64,000 nt of DNA from Nitrospirillum iridis (GCF_014205765.1 NZ_JACIIZ010000001.1:399815-463814); one strand, 5' to 3'; shown: positions 13,031-22,290, counted from the first letter of the stretch. The notes: generated by a model from the sequence alone, not told the origin. Translations and numbers: made by a program.

Positions 13031-14026
13031 TTAATCACCGAAAAGCCAACCCAAGAAGCCACGGTCCTTGCCTTCCTGGCGCGGCTTCTCGGCTTTCTGG
13101 TCCGCCGGCTTCTGGTCGGCGGGCTTGGCGCCGGTGGGCTGGCCGTCGGCGGGCGTGGTCGGGGCTCCGGTGGCGGTCCCGGGGGCGGGTGCTGCCGCGT
13201 CGGCCGGGGCCTTGGCGGACAGGTTCACCGGAATGACGCGCGGCTTGGGCGCGTCCTTCATCAGGTCGTAGGTGTTCTGGTACCAGTCGCTGCCCGGGTA
13301 GTTGTAACCCAGCACGGCGGCGGCCTTGCGCGCCTCTTCCAGCATGCCCAGCGACAGATAGACCTCCACCAGGCGGTGCAGGGCCTCGGGCGTATGGCTG
13401 GTGCTCTGATACTGGTCCACCACCTGGCGGAAGCGCTTCATGGCCGCCAGGTTCAGGCCCACGCTCTGGTAATAGCGGCCGATGTCCATTTCCTTGCCCG
13501 CCAGATGGTCGCGGGTCAGGTCGATCTTCAGCTTGGCGTCACGGGCGTAGGGGCTGGCGGGGAAGCGGCGGATGACCTCTTCCAGGGCCTTCAGCGACTG
13601 CACCGTCGGGGTCTGGTCGCGCCGCACGTCGGAGATCTGCTCATAATAGCAGAGGCCCTTCAGATAATAGGCGTAGGCGACGTTGGGGTTGCCGGGGTGC
13701 AGGCTGATGAAGCGGTCCAGCGAACCGACGGCCTCATCATACTTGTTGGCCTGGTAATAGGCGTAGGCGGCCATCAGCTCGGCGCGCATGGCCCAGGTGG
13801 AGTAGGGGTGCTGCTGCTCCACGGCGCCAAACAGCAGGGCCGCTTTCTGGTATTCGCCGCGATCGATGGCGTTGCCAGCCTCGGAGTAGATCTGCTCCAC
13901 CGGGCGTTCGATGTAAGGCGCTTCCTTCTCATCGCTGGAGCAAGCCGCTACCGCGACAAGCGCGAGCGGGGCCAGGATGCGGAGGCGGCGGGGCGACAAG
14001 GCAATGCGGGGGAAGGACAAGGGCAT
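13031..14026 (-). CDS. bamD: Outer membrane assembly lipoprotein BamD
   Basis: BamD is the essential lipoprotein of the BAM complex that inserts beta-barrels into the outer membrane. From the ATG at 14026 (GAGAAG just upstream) the 331-aa product has a signal peptide with lipobox VAAC, lipidated Cys at residue 29. TPR-like helices follow (EQIYSEAGNAIDRGEYQKAALLF, AYAYYQANKYDEAVGSLDRFI, YAYYLKGLCYYEQISDVRRDQ), typical of the family. The C-terminal about 70 residues form an Ala/Pro/Lys-rich tail not found in E. coli BamD. It is divergent from the 306-aa unknown gene at 14312 and upstream of recN-ligA. Confidence 0.95.
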   Translation of the reverse strand: MPLSFPRIALSPRRLRILAPLALVAVAACSSDEKEAPYIERPVEQIYSEAGNAIDRGEYQKAALLFGAVEQQHPYSTWAMRAELMAAYAYYQANKYDEAVGSLDRFISLHPGNPNVAYAYYLKGLCYYEQISDVRRDQTPTVQSLKALEEVIRRFPASPYARDAKLKIDLTRDHLAGKEMDIGRYYQSVGLNLAAMKRFRQVVDQYQSTSHTPEALHRLVEVYLSLGMLEEARKAAAVLGYNYPGSDWYQNTYDLMKDAPKPRVIPVNLSAKAPADAAAPAPGTATGAPTTPADGQPTGAKPADQKPADQKAEKPRQEGKDRGFLGWLFGD

Positions 14027-14311
14027 CTTCTCGGGGCGGAATAGGCGGCGGGATGCGCGACGGCGTGTTATAGCACGGTCATGCCGCCCATCGCCAAGCG
14101 GCACATTGTCGATCAAACAGCGAAATATTTTGAAATGCGGTACCATGGGGCGATCAGTGCCCCCGTGTCCCCACCCTACACGGGGGGATAGGGTGCGGCC
14201 TGGCGGGGCATTTTTGCATCGACAGGCGACCGCGTTCGGGGTGGATGTGCCATAGGCTGACCGCTAGCTTGGGACGCCCCCTGCGACAGAACGCTTATCA
14301 ACCCCATCGCC

Positions 14312-15232
14312 ATGCTCGACAAGACGGCCAAGCCCAATATCACCGAATTCAGCTTCACGCATCCGGCGTTGTGCTTGCCCAATTCCTTTTTCACGCTCAG
14401 CCATGGCGAGGCCGTGTTGCAGATCGACCTGGGTGACGCGCGGGGCGCCATCCCCTTGCGCCAGGTGTCGCAGATGTTCTCCGTCCCCCCGGACAGCGGC
14501 GATGGGCAGTTGTTGGGGATGATCGCGCAGAGCCTGAAGTTCGTGCGCATCATCAGGAATGGTGACCGCATCCCGTCTGAAATCCTGGACGGCACGGCGT
14601 CATGGTCCATCGAGTCCCGCCATCGCGACATGGCATTCCTCAAGATCGGCGGTTCCTTGCTGAAGGCCATCGCCGGCGCGCGTGGCGACGCCTCCTCCCT
14701 GGATGAAAGCGAGGACGCCAAGCGCCGCATGCGCGAACAGGCGGCGGAGATCGCGGCCATCGTGGGGCTGCCGACCGAGCGCAAGCATGAGGTGGTGGAC
14801 CGCGTCGAGATGCTGGCCAACGAGCTGGCCTTCCTTGAGGCGCTGCGGGAGTACTTCAAGCCGGTGTTCGATATCGGCCGCAAGCTGCGGGAAATGCAGA
14901 AACTGGCGCGGGGCGATCGGGAACTGGATCATCAGCTCCGCCGCATCCAGTCCCTGCTGAAGGTGCCGGTGGACAAGTACCGCAGCTGGTTCGATGAGGT
15001 GGAGGCGGGAACGGGCGAGGCGGTGGCCGCCCTGAAGCAGTTCGACGGCACCGTGGCCATGCTGCGCCGGCACCGCGACGCCCTGCATTTCGAGACCATG
15101 GCCTGGGAGGACATTCCCCAGCGGTGGAAATCCCTCGACCCGGCCAAGGATGAGGCGATGTTCGAGGTCAGCCGCCTCTATCGCTTCCTGGCGTCGCGTT
15201 ACCTCGACACCAAGGTCTGGTTCGGCGGCTGA
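14312..15232 (+). CDS. Conserved-looking hypothetical protein, 306 aa
   Basis: I do not recognise a family. The ATG at 14312 opens a soluble, charged protein with no signal peptide or membrane span. Residues about 130-260 are rich in Leu, Glu, Lys and Arg with heptad-like spacing (RRMREQAAEIAAIVGL, KLREMQKLARGDRELDHQL), suggesting coiled coils. Aromatic residues cluster in the last 50 aa. It reads away from bamD across a 285-bp divergent gap, and its stop lies 27 bp before the first palindrome of the sigma-54 cassettes. It could be a structural or regulatory protein; nothing supports a more exact call. Confidence 0.7.
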   Translation: MLDKTAKPNITEFSFTHPALCLPNSFFTLSHGEAVLQIDLGDARGAIPLRQVSQMFSVPPDSGDGQLLGMIAQSLKFVRIIRNGDRIPSEILDGTASWSIESRHRDMAFLKIGGSLLKAIAGARGDASSLDESEDAKRRMREQAAEIAAIVGLPTERKHEVVDRVEMLANELAFLEALREYFKPVFDIGRKLREMQKLARGDRELDHQLRRIQSLLKVPVDKYRSWFDEVEAGTGEAVAALKQFDGTVAMLRRHRDALHFETMAWEDIPQRWKSLDPAKDEAMFEVSRLYRFLASRYLDTKVWFGG

Positions 15233-15259
15233 TCCGCGCCGATCGCCTATGAACGGGGT

Positions 15260-15281
15260 CACTGTCCGTAAACGGACAGTG
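15260..15281. promoter_or_regulatory. Perfect palindrome, candidate enhancer site 1
   Basis: CACTGTCCGT and its exact complement ACGGACAGTG flank a central AA, a 10-bp-arm dyad. Its centre lies about 156 bp upstream of the -12 GC of the sigma-54 promoter, a normal distance for an enhancer-binding protein site. A related dyad stands at the same place in the second cassette. The cognate activator is unknown. Confidence 0.7.
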
Positions 15282-15411
15282 GGCGATGTCGAACGCCCAA
15301 GCGGTCGCCATATTCGCCAATTGTGGTGGATCGGGTCATTTAGTGGCGTGATTTCGTCAACGACTCATGAGCCCGTGACGGGGACCGGTCGATTTCCGCG
15401 GCTTTGGGCGG

Positions 15412-15428
15412 TTGGCACACCCCTTGCT
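15412..15428 (+). promoter_or_regulatory. Sigma-54 (RpoN) promoter, cassette 1
   Basis: TTGGCAC-ACCCC-TTGCT matches the -24/-12 consensus TGGCAC-N5-TTGCW, with the GG and GC doublets 12 bp apart. Transcription would begin near 15439, giving a leader of about 33 nt before the ATG at 15472. Confidence 0.85.
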
Positions 15429-15471
15429 GATAGGGGGCACGACAACCAACCACCTTCCGATGGAGATGCGA

Positions 15472-15609
15472 ATGACCGCCTACACCGCCGCCCCCCGTAC
15501 CGCTTCCTTCCGTTTCTTCAAGGGCTTGCCCAGCACCGACACGGTTGAGGCCTGTGCCATGGTGGCCGTCGCCCTGCTGATCGCGATCAGCATCGGCGCC
15601 ATGTTCTAA
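15472..15609 (+). CDS. Small single-span membrane protein, type A copy 1
   Basis: The 45-aa product begins MTAYTAAPRTASFRFFK, a basic aromatic N-terminus. A single hydrophobic helix of about 20 residues follows, running to the last residues. The ATG at 15472 is chosen because GGAG lies 6 nt upstream; a further ATG is only 2 codons earlier and overlaps that SD. It is paralogous to the ORF at 16171 (shared T-A-S-F-R-F-F-K and M-x-V-A-L-L-I-A). It shares with the type B products a Glu at the helix entry and the pattern VE-x3-M-x2-VA. It lies 33 nt downstream of a predicted sigma-54 start site. Function unknown; it may be a membrane-stress or membrane-partner peptide. Confidence 0.75.
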   Translation: MTAYTAAPRTASFRFFKGLPSTDTVEACAMVAVALLIAISIGAMF

Positions 15610-15678
15610 AGTCGCGCCCTGCGCGCCCAAGACCACCGCCCGACCAACGATCCATTTCAGAAACCAGGGACAGCAACC

Positions 15679-15807
15679 ATGACCACCGTAACCGCCACCC
15701 GGACCACGACCCCCAACCTGTTGGCCCGCGTCACCGCCTTGGTCGAGACCGCCGGCATGCTGGGTGTCGCCGCCGTCGTGGCCCTGTGCATCAACGCCAT
15801 GCTGTGA
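15679..15807 (+). CDS. Small single-span membrane protein, type B copy 1
   Basis: The 42-aa product has a Thr-rich N-terminus (MTTVTATRTTTPNLLARV) and one hydrophobic segment, LVETAGMLGVAAVVALC, ending INAML at the C-terminus. AGGGA lies 7 nt upstream of the ATG. It follows the type A gene by 69 bp and is followed by a strong terminator, so the two form a bicistronic sigma-54 unit. Its closest relative in the window is the ORF at 16392. The acidic Glu at the membrane entry and the very short C-terminal end are shared by all four copies. Confidence 0.75.
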   Translation: MTTVTATRTTTPNLLARVTALVETAGMLGVAAVVALCINAML

Positions 15808-15873
15808 GGATGTCCGAAGACGGCGCGCGCCCGGCCCGGAACCGGCGCGCTGATCAGCCCTCCGGCGCAACGG

Positions 15874-15915
15874 AAAAGGCCTTCCCCCCATCTGGGCGGA
15901 AGGCCTTTCGCTTTT
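15874..15915 (+). terminator. Intrinsic terminator, cassette 1
   Basis: AAAGGCCTTCC and GGAAGGCCTTT form an 11-bp perfect stem with a 12-nt loop, followed by TTTCGCTTTT. It closes the first type A/type B unit and resembles the terminator of the second. Confidence 0.85.
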
Positions 15916-15961
15916 CCAGCCTGCGGTGCGTGATGCCGGGCGTCCGGGAATGGACGGCTGG

Positions 15962-15979
15962 CTGTTCAAAAACGAACAG
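15962..15979. promoter_or_regulatory. Inverted repeat, candidate enhancer site 2
   Basis: CTGTTC-AAAAAC-GAACAG, exactly 700 bp from the matching bases of site 1. Both keep CTGT-Y-C-N2-AAACG-N-ACAGTG. The centre is about 156 bp from the -12 element of promoter 2, equal within 1 bp to cassette 1. Confidence 0.65.
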
Positions 15980-16110
15980 TGTCCGGAAGCGCACGAACAA
16001 GAATCGCCAGTTTTTATACTGAATGACAAAAATGGCGATTTCATGGTGCGAGGAGCATGTGCGGGCAGATGGCTTCGGTTGGAACCCCAGGATTTCCGCC
16101 GTTTCAGCGG

Positions 16111-16127
16111 TTGGCACGGGCCTTGCT
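16111..16127 (+). promoter_or_regulatory. Sigma-54 (RpoN) promoter, cassette 2
   Basis: TTGGCACGGGCCTTGCT fits the full consensus TGGCACG-N4-TTGCW. The copy lies 699 bp from promoter 1, and the flanking sequence GATTTCCGC upstream and TTGCTGATA-AGGGGGCA downstream is also conserved. Confidence 0.88.
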
Positions 16128-16170
16128 GATAAGGGGGCAACACCGACCAATCATCCTGACGGAGATGAAA

Positions 16171-16308
16171 ATGACCGCCTTCGCCGCTTCCACTCGCACC
16201 GCGTCGTTCCGCTTTTTCAAGCTGTTGCCGTCCATCGCCGCCGTCGAAACGGGGGCCATGCTGGCTGTGGCCCTGCTGATCGCCGCCAGCGTCAACGCCA
16301 TGCTGTGA
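16171..16308 (+). CDS. Small single-span membrane protein, type A copy 2
   Basis: The 45-aa paralogue of the ORF at 15472 begins MTAFAASTRTASFRFFK. It has one hydrophobic helix with the core AVETGAMLAVALLIAASV and ends NAML. GGAG lies 6 nt before the ATG at 16171, exactly as in copy 1, and the start codons are 699 bp apart. Amino-acid identity between the copies is about two thirds, so the duplication is not recent and both copies have kept the reading frame. Role unknown. Confidence 0.75.
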   Translation: MTAFAASTRTASFRFFKLLPSIAAVETGAMLAVALLIAASVNAML

Positions 16309-16391
16309 CCCTCCCGCGAACCGACCCGCGCATCCAATCCACCGACCATCGCCTGACCAGCGATCATCCAATCCGACCAAGGGGAACCATC

Positions 16392-16517
16392 ATGACCACC
16401 GCCACCCAGACCGCCATGTCCTTCAGCTTCACCGCCCGTCTTTCGGCCCTGGTCGAGACGGCTGGCATGTTGTCCGTCGCCGCCATCGTGGCACTGTGCC
16501 TGAACGCCATGCTGTGA
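16392..16517 (+). CDS. Small single-span membrane protein, type B copy 2
   Basis: The 41-aa product has a polar N-terminus (MTTATQTAMSFSFTARL) and the hydrophobic stretch LVETAGMLSVAAIVALC ending LNAML, nearly identical to type B copy 1 over the membrane part. AGGGGA lies about 8 nt before the ATG. It is the last gene of the second unit, 83 bp behind type A copy 2 and 50 bp before a 16-bp-stem terminator. Conservation concentrated in the membrane helix suggests helix-helix interaction within the membrane. Confidence 0.75.
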   Translation: MTTATQTAMSFSFTARLSALVETAGMLSVAAIVALCLNAML

Positions 16518-16566
16518 GGTGCCGGCCCTGCCGGACAAGTCCGCCGGACGCCACGCCCGGAGACGG

Positions 16567-16608
16567 AAAAGGCCTTCTTCCCGGATGGGGAAGAAGGCCT
16601 TTTCGTTT
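16567..16608. terminator. Strong bidirectional terminator between cassette 2 and lpxC
   Basis: AAAAGGCCTTCTTCCC and its exact 16-nt complement flank a 5-nt loop, with T-runs on both sides (TTTTCGTTT on plus, TTTTCCG on minus). It lies 50 bp after type B copy 2 and 83 bp after the convergent lpxC stop, and can serve both. Confidence 0.9.
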
Positions 16609-16690
16609 GAGGCTCAGTTATTCGTGTTGTGTTCGGTCTTTTGTGCTTGTTGGCCGGACGGATGCGGCGGTGTTGGGTCAATAAGATGCC

Positions 16691-17650
16691 TCAGGCGGTG
16701 GCGACCAACCGGGGCCGTCCCCAAGCCTGGGGGACGAAGGCGGCGTCCACTTCCTCGACAATCTCATAGGCGGAGGGGTCGGCGAACAGGGCGTGCAGCA
16801 GCTTGTTGTTGAGGGCGTGGCCGGAGCGGATGCCCGAGTAGTGGCCGACGATGGCGAGGCCCGCCATGTACAGGTCGCCCACGGCGTCCAGGATCTTGTG
16901 GCGCACGAATTCGTCGTCGAAGCGCAGGCCGCCCTCGTTCAGGACACGGTCGCCGTCGATGACGATGGCGTTATCCATGGAACCGCCGCGCGCCAGGCCG
17001 GCCCGGCGCAGCATGTCCACTTCCTGCAGGAAACCGAAGGTGCGGGCCTCGGCCACCTCATCCTTGAAGCTGTCGGCTTCCAGGCGGACGAAACCTTCCT
17101 GGCGGCGCACGGCGGCGCTGGCGAAGTCGATCTCGAAGGCGAAGCTGGAGCCCGACGACGGCGTCAGGGTGGCGACCTTCTCGCCCTCCACCACCGACAC
17201 GGGACGCAGCACCCGGATGACCCGGCGGGCGGCGTCCTGCTGGGCGATGCCGGCGCATTCGATCAGGAACACGAAGGGGGCGGCGCTCCCGTCCATGATG
17301 GGAACCTCGGCACCGTCCAGGTCGATGAACAGGTTGTCGATGCCGCAACCGCGCAGCGCCGACATCACATGTTCCACCGTCCCCACCGTGGCGCCGGTGG
17401 CGTTGGACACCACCGTGCACAGCCGGGTGTCAACCACCGCGTCCCAGCGGGCCGGAACGGCCGCCTGGGCCTCCGTGGCCCCACCGCGCAGCAGATCCAG
17501 CCGCCGGAAGATGATGCCGCTGTTCACCGGGGCCGGGCGCATCGTCATGGCAACGGGCAGGCCGGAATGCAGGCCGACACCGGTGCAATTGATGGGGGCC
17601 TTCAGCGTCTGCTGGCGGGCGGCGGTGGTGGGTTCACGATCGGCGTACAC
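16691..17650 (-). CDS. lpxC: UDP-3-O-acyl-N-acetylglucosamine deacetylase
   Basis: LpxC is the Zn-dependent deacetylase that commits UDP-GlcNAc precursors to lipid A. The 319-aa product has the two-domain family layout. The visible metal and catalytic residues are H94 in [10 protein letters not shown]251 and D255 in [12 protein letters not shown], and H278 in IRSGHALNN. The start is a GTG at 17650 with AAGGAAG about 8 nt upstream. It follows ftsZ, the common order at the end of dcw clusters, but the terminator behind ftsZ indicates its own promoter in the gap at 17651-18042. Confidence 0.97.
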   Translation of the reverse strand: MYADREPTTAARQQTLKAPINCTGVGLHSGLPVAMTMRPAPVNSGIIFRRLDLLRGGATEAQAAVPARWDAVVDTRLCTVVSNATGATVGTVEHVMSALRGCGIDNLFIDLDGAEVPIMDGSAAPFVFLIECAGIAQQDAARRVIRVLRPVSVVEGEKVATLTPSSGSSFAFEIDFASAAVRRQEGFVRLEADSFKDEVAEARTFGFLQEVDMLRRAGLARGGSMDNAIVIDGDRVLNEGGLRFDDEFVRHKILDAVGDLYMAGLAIVGHYSGIRSGHALNNKLLHALFADPSAYEIVEEVDAAFVPQAWGRPRLVATA

Positions 17651-18042
17651 GGGTCCAACTTCCTTATTCTGCCGTGATACGGTCAGGCGCGGGCCCTTCC
17701 TGCATCACGTGCGCCCCAGGGGTGGGCCACCTGGGGACTTTGGGTTCGGACGGGGCGGGTGTCGGGGAAGCGGTCTTTGACGACCACAGGCCTTGCCATC
17801 CACGTCCGGCGACCGGTTCGGCTTGCGGTCAATTTTGACCCTGCCGCCTTGTCGCCTCGGTTCCGACCTCCGTCCCGGGATGTCAACCGCGTGTTGCGGT
17901 GCATCCAAAGCCAAACGTCATGCTGCCTAAGTAACAAGTGGACGCCCAGCCTTCAAATCACTCTTTGTTACGGAATGTTACGTCACGCTATGCGTATCTA
18001 CTTGAGCACAAATGCAATTTCGCCTTGATGCCGCCGCAAATG
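17651..18042. other. Intergenic region between ftsZ terminator and lpxC
   Basis: About 390 bp without a convincing gene. Bases near 17920-18030 are relatively AT-rich. The lpxC ribosome site (AAGGAAG) lies at its left end. I see no clear -35/-10 pair, tRNA or repeat. Confidence 0.5.
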
Positions 18043-18076
18043 AAAAGGGCCGCTTTCCTGCGGGAAGCGGCCCTTC
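18043..18076 (-). terminator. Intrinsic terminator after ftsZ
   Basis: On the minus strand AAGGGCCGCTTCCC pairs with GGAAAGCGGCCCTT (14 bp, one wobble) around a short loop and is followed by TTTTCATTT. It sits 54 bp past the ftsZ stop. Confidence 0.88.
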
Positions 18077-18129
18077 ACATGATGCGATGCAGTGACGCGG
18101 GTCACATGGGGTGCATCAATTCGCGCCCA

Positions 18130-19896
18130 TCAGTTCGCCTGGCGGCGGAGGAAGGCGGGGATATCCAGCGAGCTGTCCTCGCCCGGGGCACGGCCCAGGC
18201 CGGGCTCCGGATGCACCGACGGGGTGGGCTGACGCGGTGCCTGGTGCTGCGCGCCCTGTGGCGTCACCGCCGGGGCGGCATGCTGCTGCACCGGCTGGGA
18301 GACTTGCGGGGCGGGCTGCGGGGCGTAATGCGCCGTCGGGGCCGGTTGACGCGGGGCCATCTGCGGCTGGGGGGCCGGCGCCTGGTCCTCACCGCCGAAA
18401 CCGAACATGCGCTGGAAGATGCCCTTCTTGCGCGGCTCAGCCTGCGGCGGCGTGTAGCGATCCGGATTGGGCGCGCCCAGACGCGGGCCGCCATCGGCGG
18501 GACGCGGTGGGATGAAGCCGGCACCGCCACGCTCGCCACGCAGGGTGCCCGGGGCCGGCGCGCGCATCGGCACCTCGGTCCGCGGCGCGGGCTCGGGGGC
18601 GTGCTCATGCGTCGCCTCAACCGCTGGGGCCGCCGGGGCGTGCTCCGCCACCGGGGTGAAGGCCGCAGGCGTCGGCACCGCCATTTGCGGGGCCGCCATG
18701 GGGGCTGGTGCCGGCGTGGTCACGGCCGGAACCGGCGCGGCATGCGCCGTCGCGGTGGGGGCCGGCGCCATGGGGGCGGGCGTCAGCGCCGCGTGGTAGC
18801 TGGCGCCCGCGGCGGGACGCACCGGCGTGCTGACCGACGGGGTGGCTGGCGCGGCCGCGCGGCGGACGGCGGTGCCGCTGACCACTTGCAGCTGGGGGGC
18901 GACCGGCTGGCGCGGCTGCTGGCCGGCCAGGGTCTCGATGCCAGTGGCGACCACGGACACCCGCATCTTGCCGTCCAGCTGGGCATCGAAGGTGGAGCCG
19001 AAGATGATGTTGGCGTCCGGGTCGACCTCGTCGCGGATACGGTTGGCCGCCTCATCGACCTCGAACAGGGTCATGTCGTAGCCGCCGGTGATGTTGATCA
19101 GGACGCCGCGGGCGCCCTTCATCGACACGTCGTCCAGCAGCGGGTTGCTGATGGCGGCCTCGGCGGCCTCCACGGCCCGGCGGTCGCCCGTGGCCTCGCC
19201 CGTGCCCATCATGGCCTTGCCCATCTCCGTCATCACGGTGCGGATGTCGGCGAAGTCCAGGTTGATCAGGCCCGGCATGACCATGAGGTCGGTGACGCCG
19301 CGCACGCCGGAATGCAGCACGTCGTCGGCCATCTTGAAGGCGTCGGCGAACGTGGTCTTCTCATTCGCCACCCGGAACAGGTTCTGGTTGGGGATGATGA
19401 TCAGCGTGTCGACGTAGCTGGCCAACTCGTTGATGCCCTGCTCCGCGATGCGCATGCGGTGCGCGCCTTCGAAGTGGAAGGGCTTGGTCACCACGCCCAC
19501 GGTCAGGATGCCCTGTTCCCGCGCGGCGCGCGCGATCACCGGGGCCGCGCCCGTGCCCGTGCCACCGCCCATGCCGGCGGTGATGAAGCACATGTTGGTG
19601 CCTTCGAGGTGGGAGAGGATCTCCTCCAGCTGCTCCTCGGCGGCGGCGCGGCCCACGTCGGGGCGCGAACCGGCGCCCAGGCCGCGGGTGATGGTGCTGC
19701 CCAGCTGCAGGCGCTTGGTGGCCTCGCTGCCGGTCAACGCCTGCGCGTCGGTGTTGGCGACCACGAACTCCACCCCTTCCAGGTTGGAGCGGATCATGTT
19801 GTTGACGGCGTTGCCGCCGGCGCCGCCGACACCGAACACGGTGATGCGCGGGCGGGTCAGCACTTCCACCGGCGGAATGGTGACTTTGATGGTCAT
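18130..19896 (-). CDS. ftsZ: Cell division GTPase FtsZ
   Basis: FtsZ is the tubulin-like GTPase that forms the cytokinetic ring. The 588-aa product starts at the ATG at 19896 with AGGGGA about 9 nt upstream. It shows the tubulin signature [14 protein letters not shown], the N-terminal [14 protein letters not shown] and the T7-loop region, within a GTPase domain of about 320 residues. A Pro/Ala-rich intrinsically disordered linker of about 240 residues follows, unusually long as in other alphaproteobacteria. The conserved C-terminal peptide [12 protein letters not shown] is the FtsA/ZipA-type docking site. ftsA lies 166 bp upstream on the same strand. Confidence 0.98.
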   Translation of the reverse strand: MTIKVTIPPVEVLTRPRITVFGVGGAGGNAVNNMIRSNLEGVEFVVANTDAQALTGSEATKRLQLGSTITRGLGAGSRPDVGRAAAEEQLEEILSHLEGTNMCFITAGMGGGTGTGAAPVIARAAREQGILTVGVVTKPFHFEGAHRMRIAEQGINELASYVDTLIIIPNQNLFRVANEKTTFADAFKMADDVLHSGVRGVTDLMVMPGLINLDFADIRTVMTEMGKAMMGTGEATGDRRAVEAAEAAISNPLLDDVSMKGARGVLINITGGYDMTLFEVDEAANRIRDEVDPDANIIFGSTFDAQLDGKMRVSVVATGIETLAGQQPRQPVAPQLQVVSGTAVRRAAAPATPSVSTPVRPAAGASYHAALTPAPMAPAPTATAHAAPVPAVTTPAPAPMAAPQMAVPTPAAFTPVAEHAPAAPAVEATHEHAPEPAPRTEVPMRAPAPGTLRGERGGAGFIPPRPADGGPRLGAPNPDRYTPPQAEPRKKGIFQRMFGFGGEDQAPAPQPQMAPRQPAPTAHYAPQPAPQVSQPVQQHAAPAVTPQGAQHQAPRQPTPSVHPEPGLGRAPGEDSSLDIPAFLRRQAN

Positions 19897-20062
19897 GGCG
19901 TTGTCCCCTCTGCGGAGCGTCCGGAATACGGTGCGGTTAGGTCGTGGGTCGGTTTCGGCGGTCTTGAGCCAATACTTCGGTGGCCGGTACATCGGCCCCT
20001 GTCGGGGGTGCCGGATGGCGGTGGCCGGAAATTCTGTCGCGTGGCCGGGGCGTGGTCGGGGG

Positions 20063-21340
20063 TCATAGGTTGTCCCTCAGCCAGTTGCCCATGCGGCCCC
20101 ACCAGCCGGAGCCGGCGGGTTCGATCAGGGGGGCCAAGGCGGGGGCCTCGGCGTGTTGCTGCACGGCATAGGCCAGCAGGCCGGCGGCGGCGGAGAAGGC
20201 CGGACCGCCCACGGATTCCGCCAGGCCGCCGATGCGCAGCGGCCGGCCCAGGCGGATCTGCTTGTCCAGCACCTGCTGGGCCAGCTCGCGCATGCCGGGA
20301 AGCTGGCTGGCGCCGCCGGTCAGCACCACGCGGCGGCCCGCCAGCTTGGCGAAGCCCGATGCGTCCAGGCGGCCGCGCACGAACTCGAACACCTCTTCCA
20401 ACCGGGGCTGGATGATGCCGACCAGCAGGGACTTGGGCACATGGTGGGCCTGGGCCCGATCCTCCTCCCCGATTTGCGGCACGTCGATGATCTCACGCTC
20501 ATCGGAGGGGGCGGGCAGGGCGCTGCCGTACAAGGTTTTCAGCCGCTCCGCATGCGCCAAGGGCGTGGTCAGGCCACGGGCGATGTCGCTGGTGACGTGG
20601 CTGCCGCCGATGGGCACGCTGTCGGTCCACACCATCTTGCCGTCGAAGAAGACGGATATGCTGGTGGTGCCGCCGCCCATGTCGATCAGGGTGACGCCCA
20701 GATCCATTTCGTCCTCCACCAGGCAGGACAGGCCCGCGGCGAAGGGGGACATGACGAAGCCTTCCACACCTAGATGGCAGCGGCCGACGCAGGAATTCAG
20801 GTTGCGCACCGGGCCGGCCGCGGCCGTCACCACATGCAGGCGCACGCCCAGCTTCTCGCCCACCATGCCGCGGGGGTCGCGGATGCCGCTGGATCCATCC
20901 ACCGTGTAGCCCACGGGGATGGAATGGATCAGTTCGGCATCGGCGGAGACGTTCAGGTTGCGGGCATGGGCCAGCGCCCGGCGCAAATCGGCGTCGGTGA
21001 TCTCCGAGCCTGAGATGCCCGTCTCCACCGTCAGGGTCTGGCTTTCCGGCTGGCCGCCGGACAGGCCCACCAGCACCTCGCGGATCTGCTCGCCCGCCAT
21101 GGTCTCGGCCGCGTGCACGGCGGTGCCGATGGCGGTCTCCGCCGCCTCCATGTCCACGATGGCGCCGGCGCGCACGCCGCGCGACACCTGGTGGCCGATG
21201 CCCACCACGCGGATGGAGCCGGGCTCCTCCACCCGGGCGATGAAGCAGACGACCTTGCTGCTGCCCACGTCCAGGGCGGCGATGGTTCCGCCACGCGCGA
21301 CGCGCTTGGGCTTGGACCGGCCGGTTACGGTGAATGCCAT
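20063..21340 (-). CDS. ftsA: Cell division actin-like protein FtsA
   Basis: FtsA tethers FtsZ to the inner membrane and recruits the late divisome. The 425-aa product has actin-fold ATP motifs [13 protein letters not shown] near residue 25 and [11 protein letters not shown] near residue 220, plus the 1C domain between them. The C-terminus [14 protein letters not shown] is an amphipathic membrane-targeting helix. ftsQ ends 14 bp upstream on the same strand. Confidence 0.98.
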   Translation of the reverse strand: MAFTVTGRSKPKRVARGGTIAALDVGSSKVVCFIARVEEPGSIRVVGIGHQVSRGVRAGAIVDMEAAETAIGTAVHAAETMAGEQIREVLVGLSGGQPESQTLTVETGISGSEITDADLRRALAHARNLNVSADAELIHSIPVGYTVDGSSGIRDPRGMVGEKLGVRLHVVTAAAGPVRNLNSCVGRCHLGVEGFVMSPFAAGLSCLVEDEMDLGVTLIDMGGGTTSISVFFDGKMVWTDSVPIGGSHVTSDIARGLTTPLAHAERLKTLYGSALPAPSDEREIIDVPQIGEEDRAQAHHVPKSLLVGIIQPRLEEVFEFVRGRLDASGFAKLAGRRVVLTGGASQLPGMRELAQQVLDKQIRLGRPLRIGGLAESVGGPAFSAAAGLLAYAVQQHAEAPALAPLIEPAGSGWWGRMGNWLRDNL

Positions 21341-21354
21341 GGTCTGGTCCGCCC

Positions 21355-22290
21355 TCAGTTCTTCTTCGCCGGCGGGCGTTTGCCCTTGTCCGCCCGAGCC
21401 GCCGCCGCGGTGGCCGAGGTCTGGACCACCAGCCGGTCCGGCACGCGCAGGTCGATGGCGACCACGTCGCGGTCCAGCACCTTGTCCGATGCCTCCAGGG
21501 CGGCCAGCTGATGCAGGGCCGCCTCGAAATTCAATTCCGGCAGGCGCACTTCGGTGCCGCCCTTCAGATGCAGGTCCCAGCGGCGGCCGCCGACCAGCAC
21601 GGCGGCGTCGACGCGCGCCTGGATGGTGGGTTCGGCCGCCAACGCCGCCAGCAGGGTGTGGCCTTGCTTCGGCGCCCCGTCGCCCACCAGGATGGGCAGG
21701 TTGGGGAAGTGGTCCAGGTTATGGTCGGTCAGCACCGTGCCCTCGGCATCCACCAGCGCCAGCTTCTGCTCATGCTGCCAGATGGCGATGGGCTGGCGTT
21801 CGGTCAGCACGACGTACAGCGTGTCCGGCAGGCGGCGCTCGATCCGGGCGTTGGCGATCCAGGGGATCTGCTCCAGCTGCTTGCGGGCGGCGTGTGGGTC
21901 GAAGCCCAGGATGGGCGACCCGCGCTCCACGCCAAGGGCTGCCAGCACCTGGGCGCCGTCCGTCTCCTTGCGGCCCTTGACCAGCACTTCCTGGATCTGC
22001 AGGCCGCCCCGGGATGTGACGTCCAGGAAAGCGGCGTTCATCGCGTTGCCGGCGGCCGTCAGCTTGCCGCTGGCCCAACCCCAAAGCACAAGGCCGCCGA
22101 CCAGGGCCAGCGGCGCGAGGATGGTGGCCCGGCGGCCCAGGAACCGCAGCCACCGCGGGGTGGCGCGGCGGCGGTTGGCCGCCTGGGCGGCACGCTGCGT
22201 CGTCCGCCGCGTCTCATACGCGATGCGGCTACGCGGGGTGTCGCCCTCGGGGAATAGCCCGGGGCTGGAGGGATGGGTCACCCGTGGCAT
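21355..22290 (-). CDS. ftsQ: Cell division protein FtsQ
   Basis: FtsQ is the bitopic divisome scaffold joining FtsB/FtsL to the early ring. From the ATG at 22290 (MPRVTHPSS) the 311-aa product has a basic cytoplasmic tail, one membrane span at about residues 54-73, a POTRA domain (about 90-160: IQEVLVKGRKETD...IPWIANARIERRLPDTLYVVLTERQPIAIW) and the FtsQ domain. The start overlaps the ddl stop by 13 bp, which supports it and suggests translational coupling. The frame is open far upstream, but that is a shadow of ddl. Confidence 0.96.
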   Translation of the reverse strand: MPRVTHPSSPGLFPEGDTPRSRIAYETRRTTQRAAQAANRRRATPRWLRFLGRRATILAPLALVGGLVLWGWASGKLTAAGNAMNAAFLDVTSRGGLQIQEVLVKGRKETDGAQVLAALGVERGSPILGFDPHAARKQLEQIPWIANARIERRLPDTLYVVLTERQPIAIWQHEQKLALVDAEGTVLTDHNLDHFPNLPILVGDGAPKQGHTLLAALAAEPTIQARVDAAVLVGGRRWDLHLKGGTEVRLPELNFEAALHQLAALEASDKVLDRDVVAIDLRVPDRLVVQTSATAAAARADKGKRPPAKKN

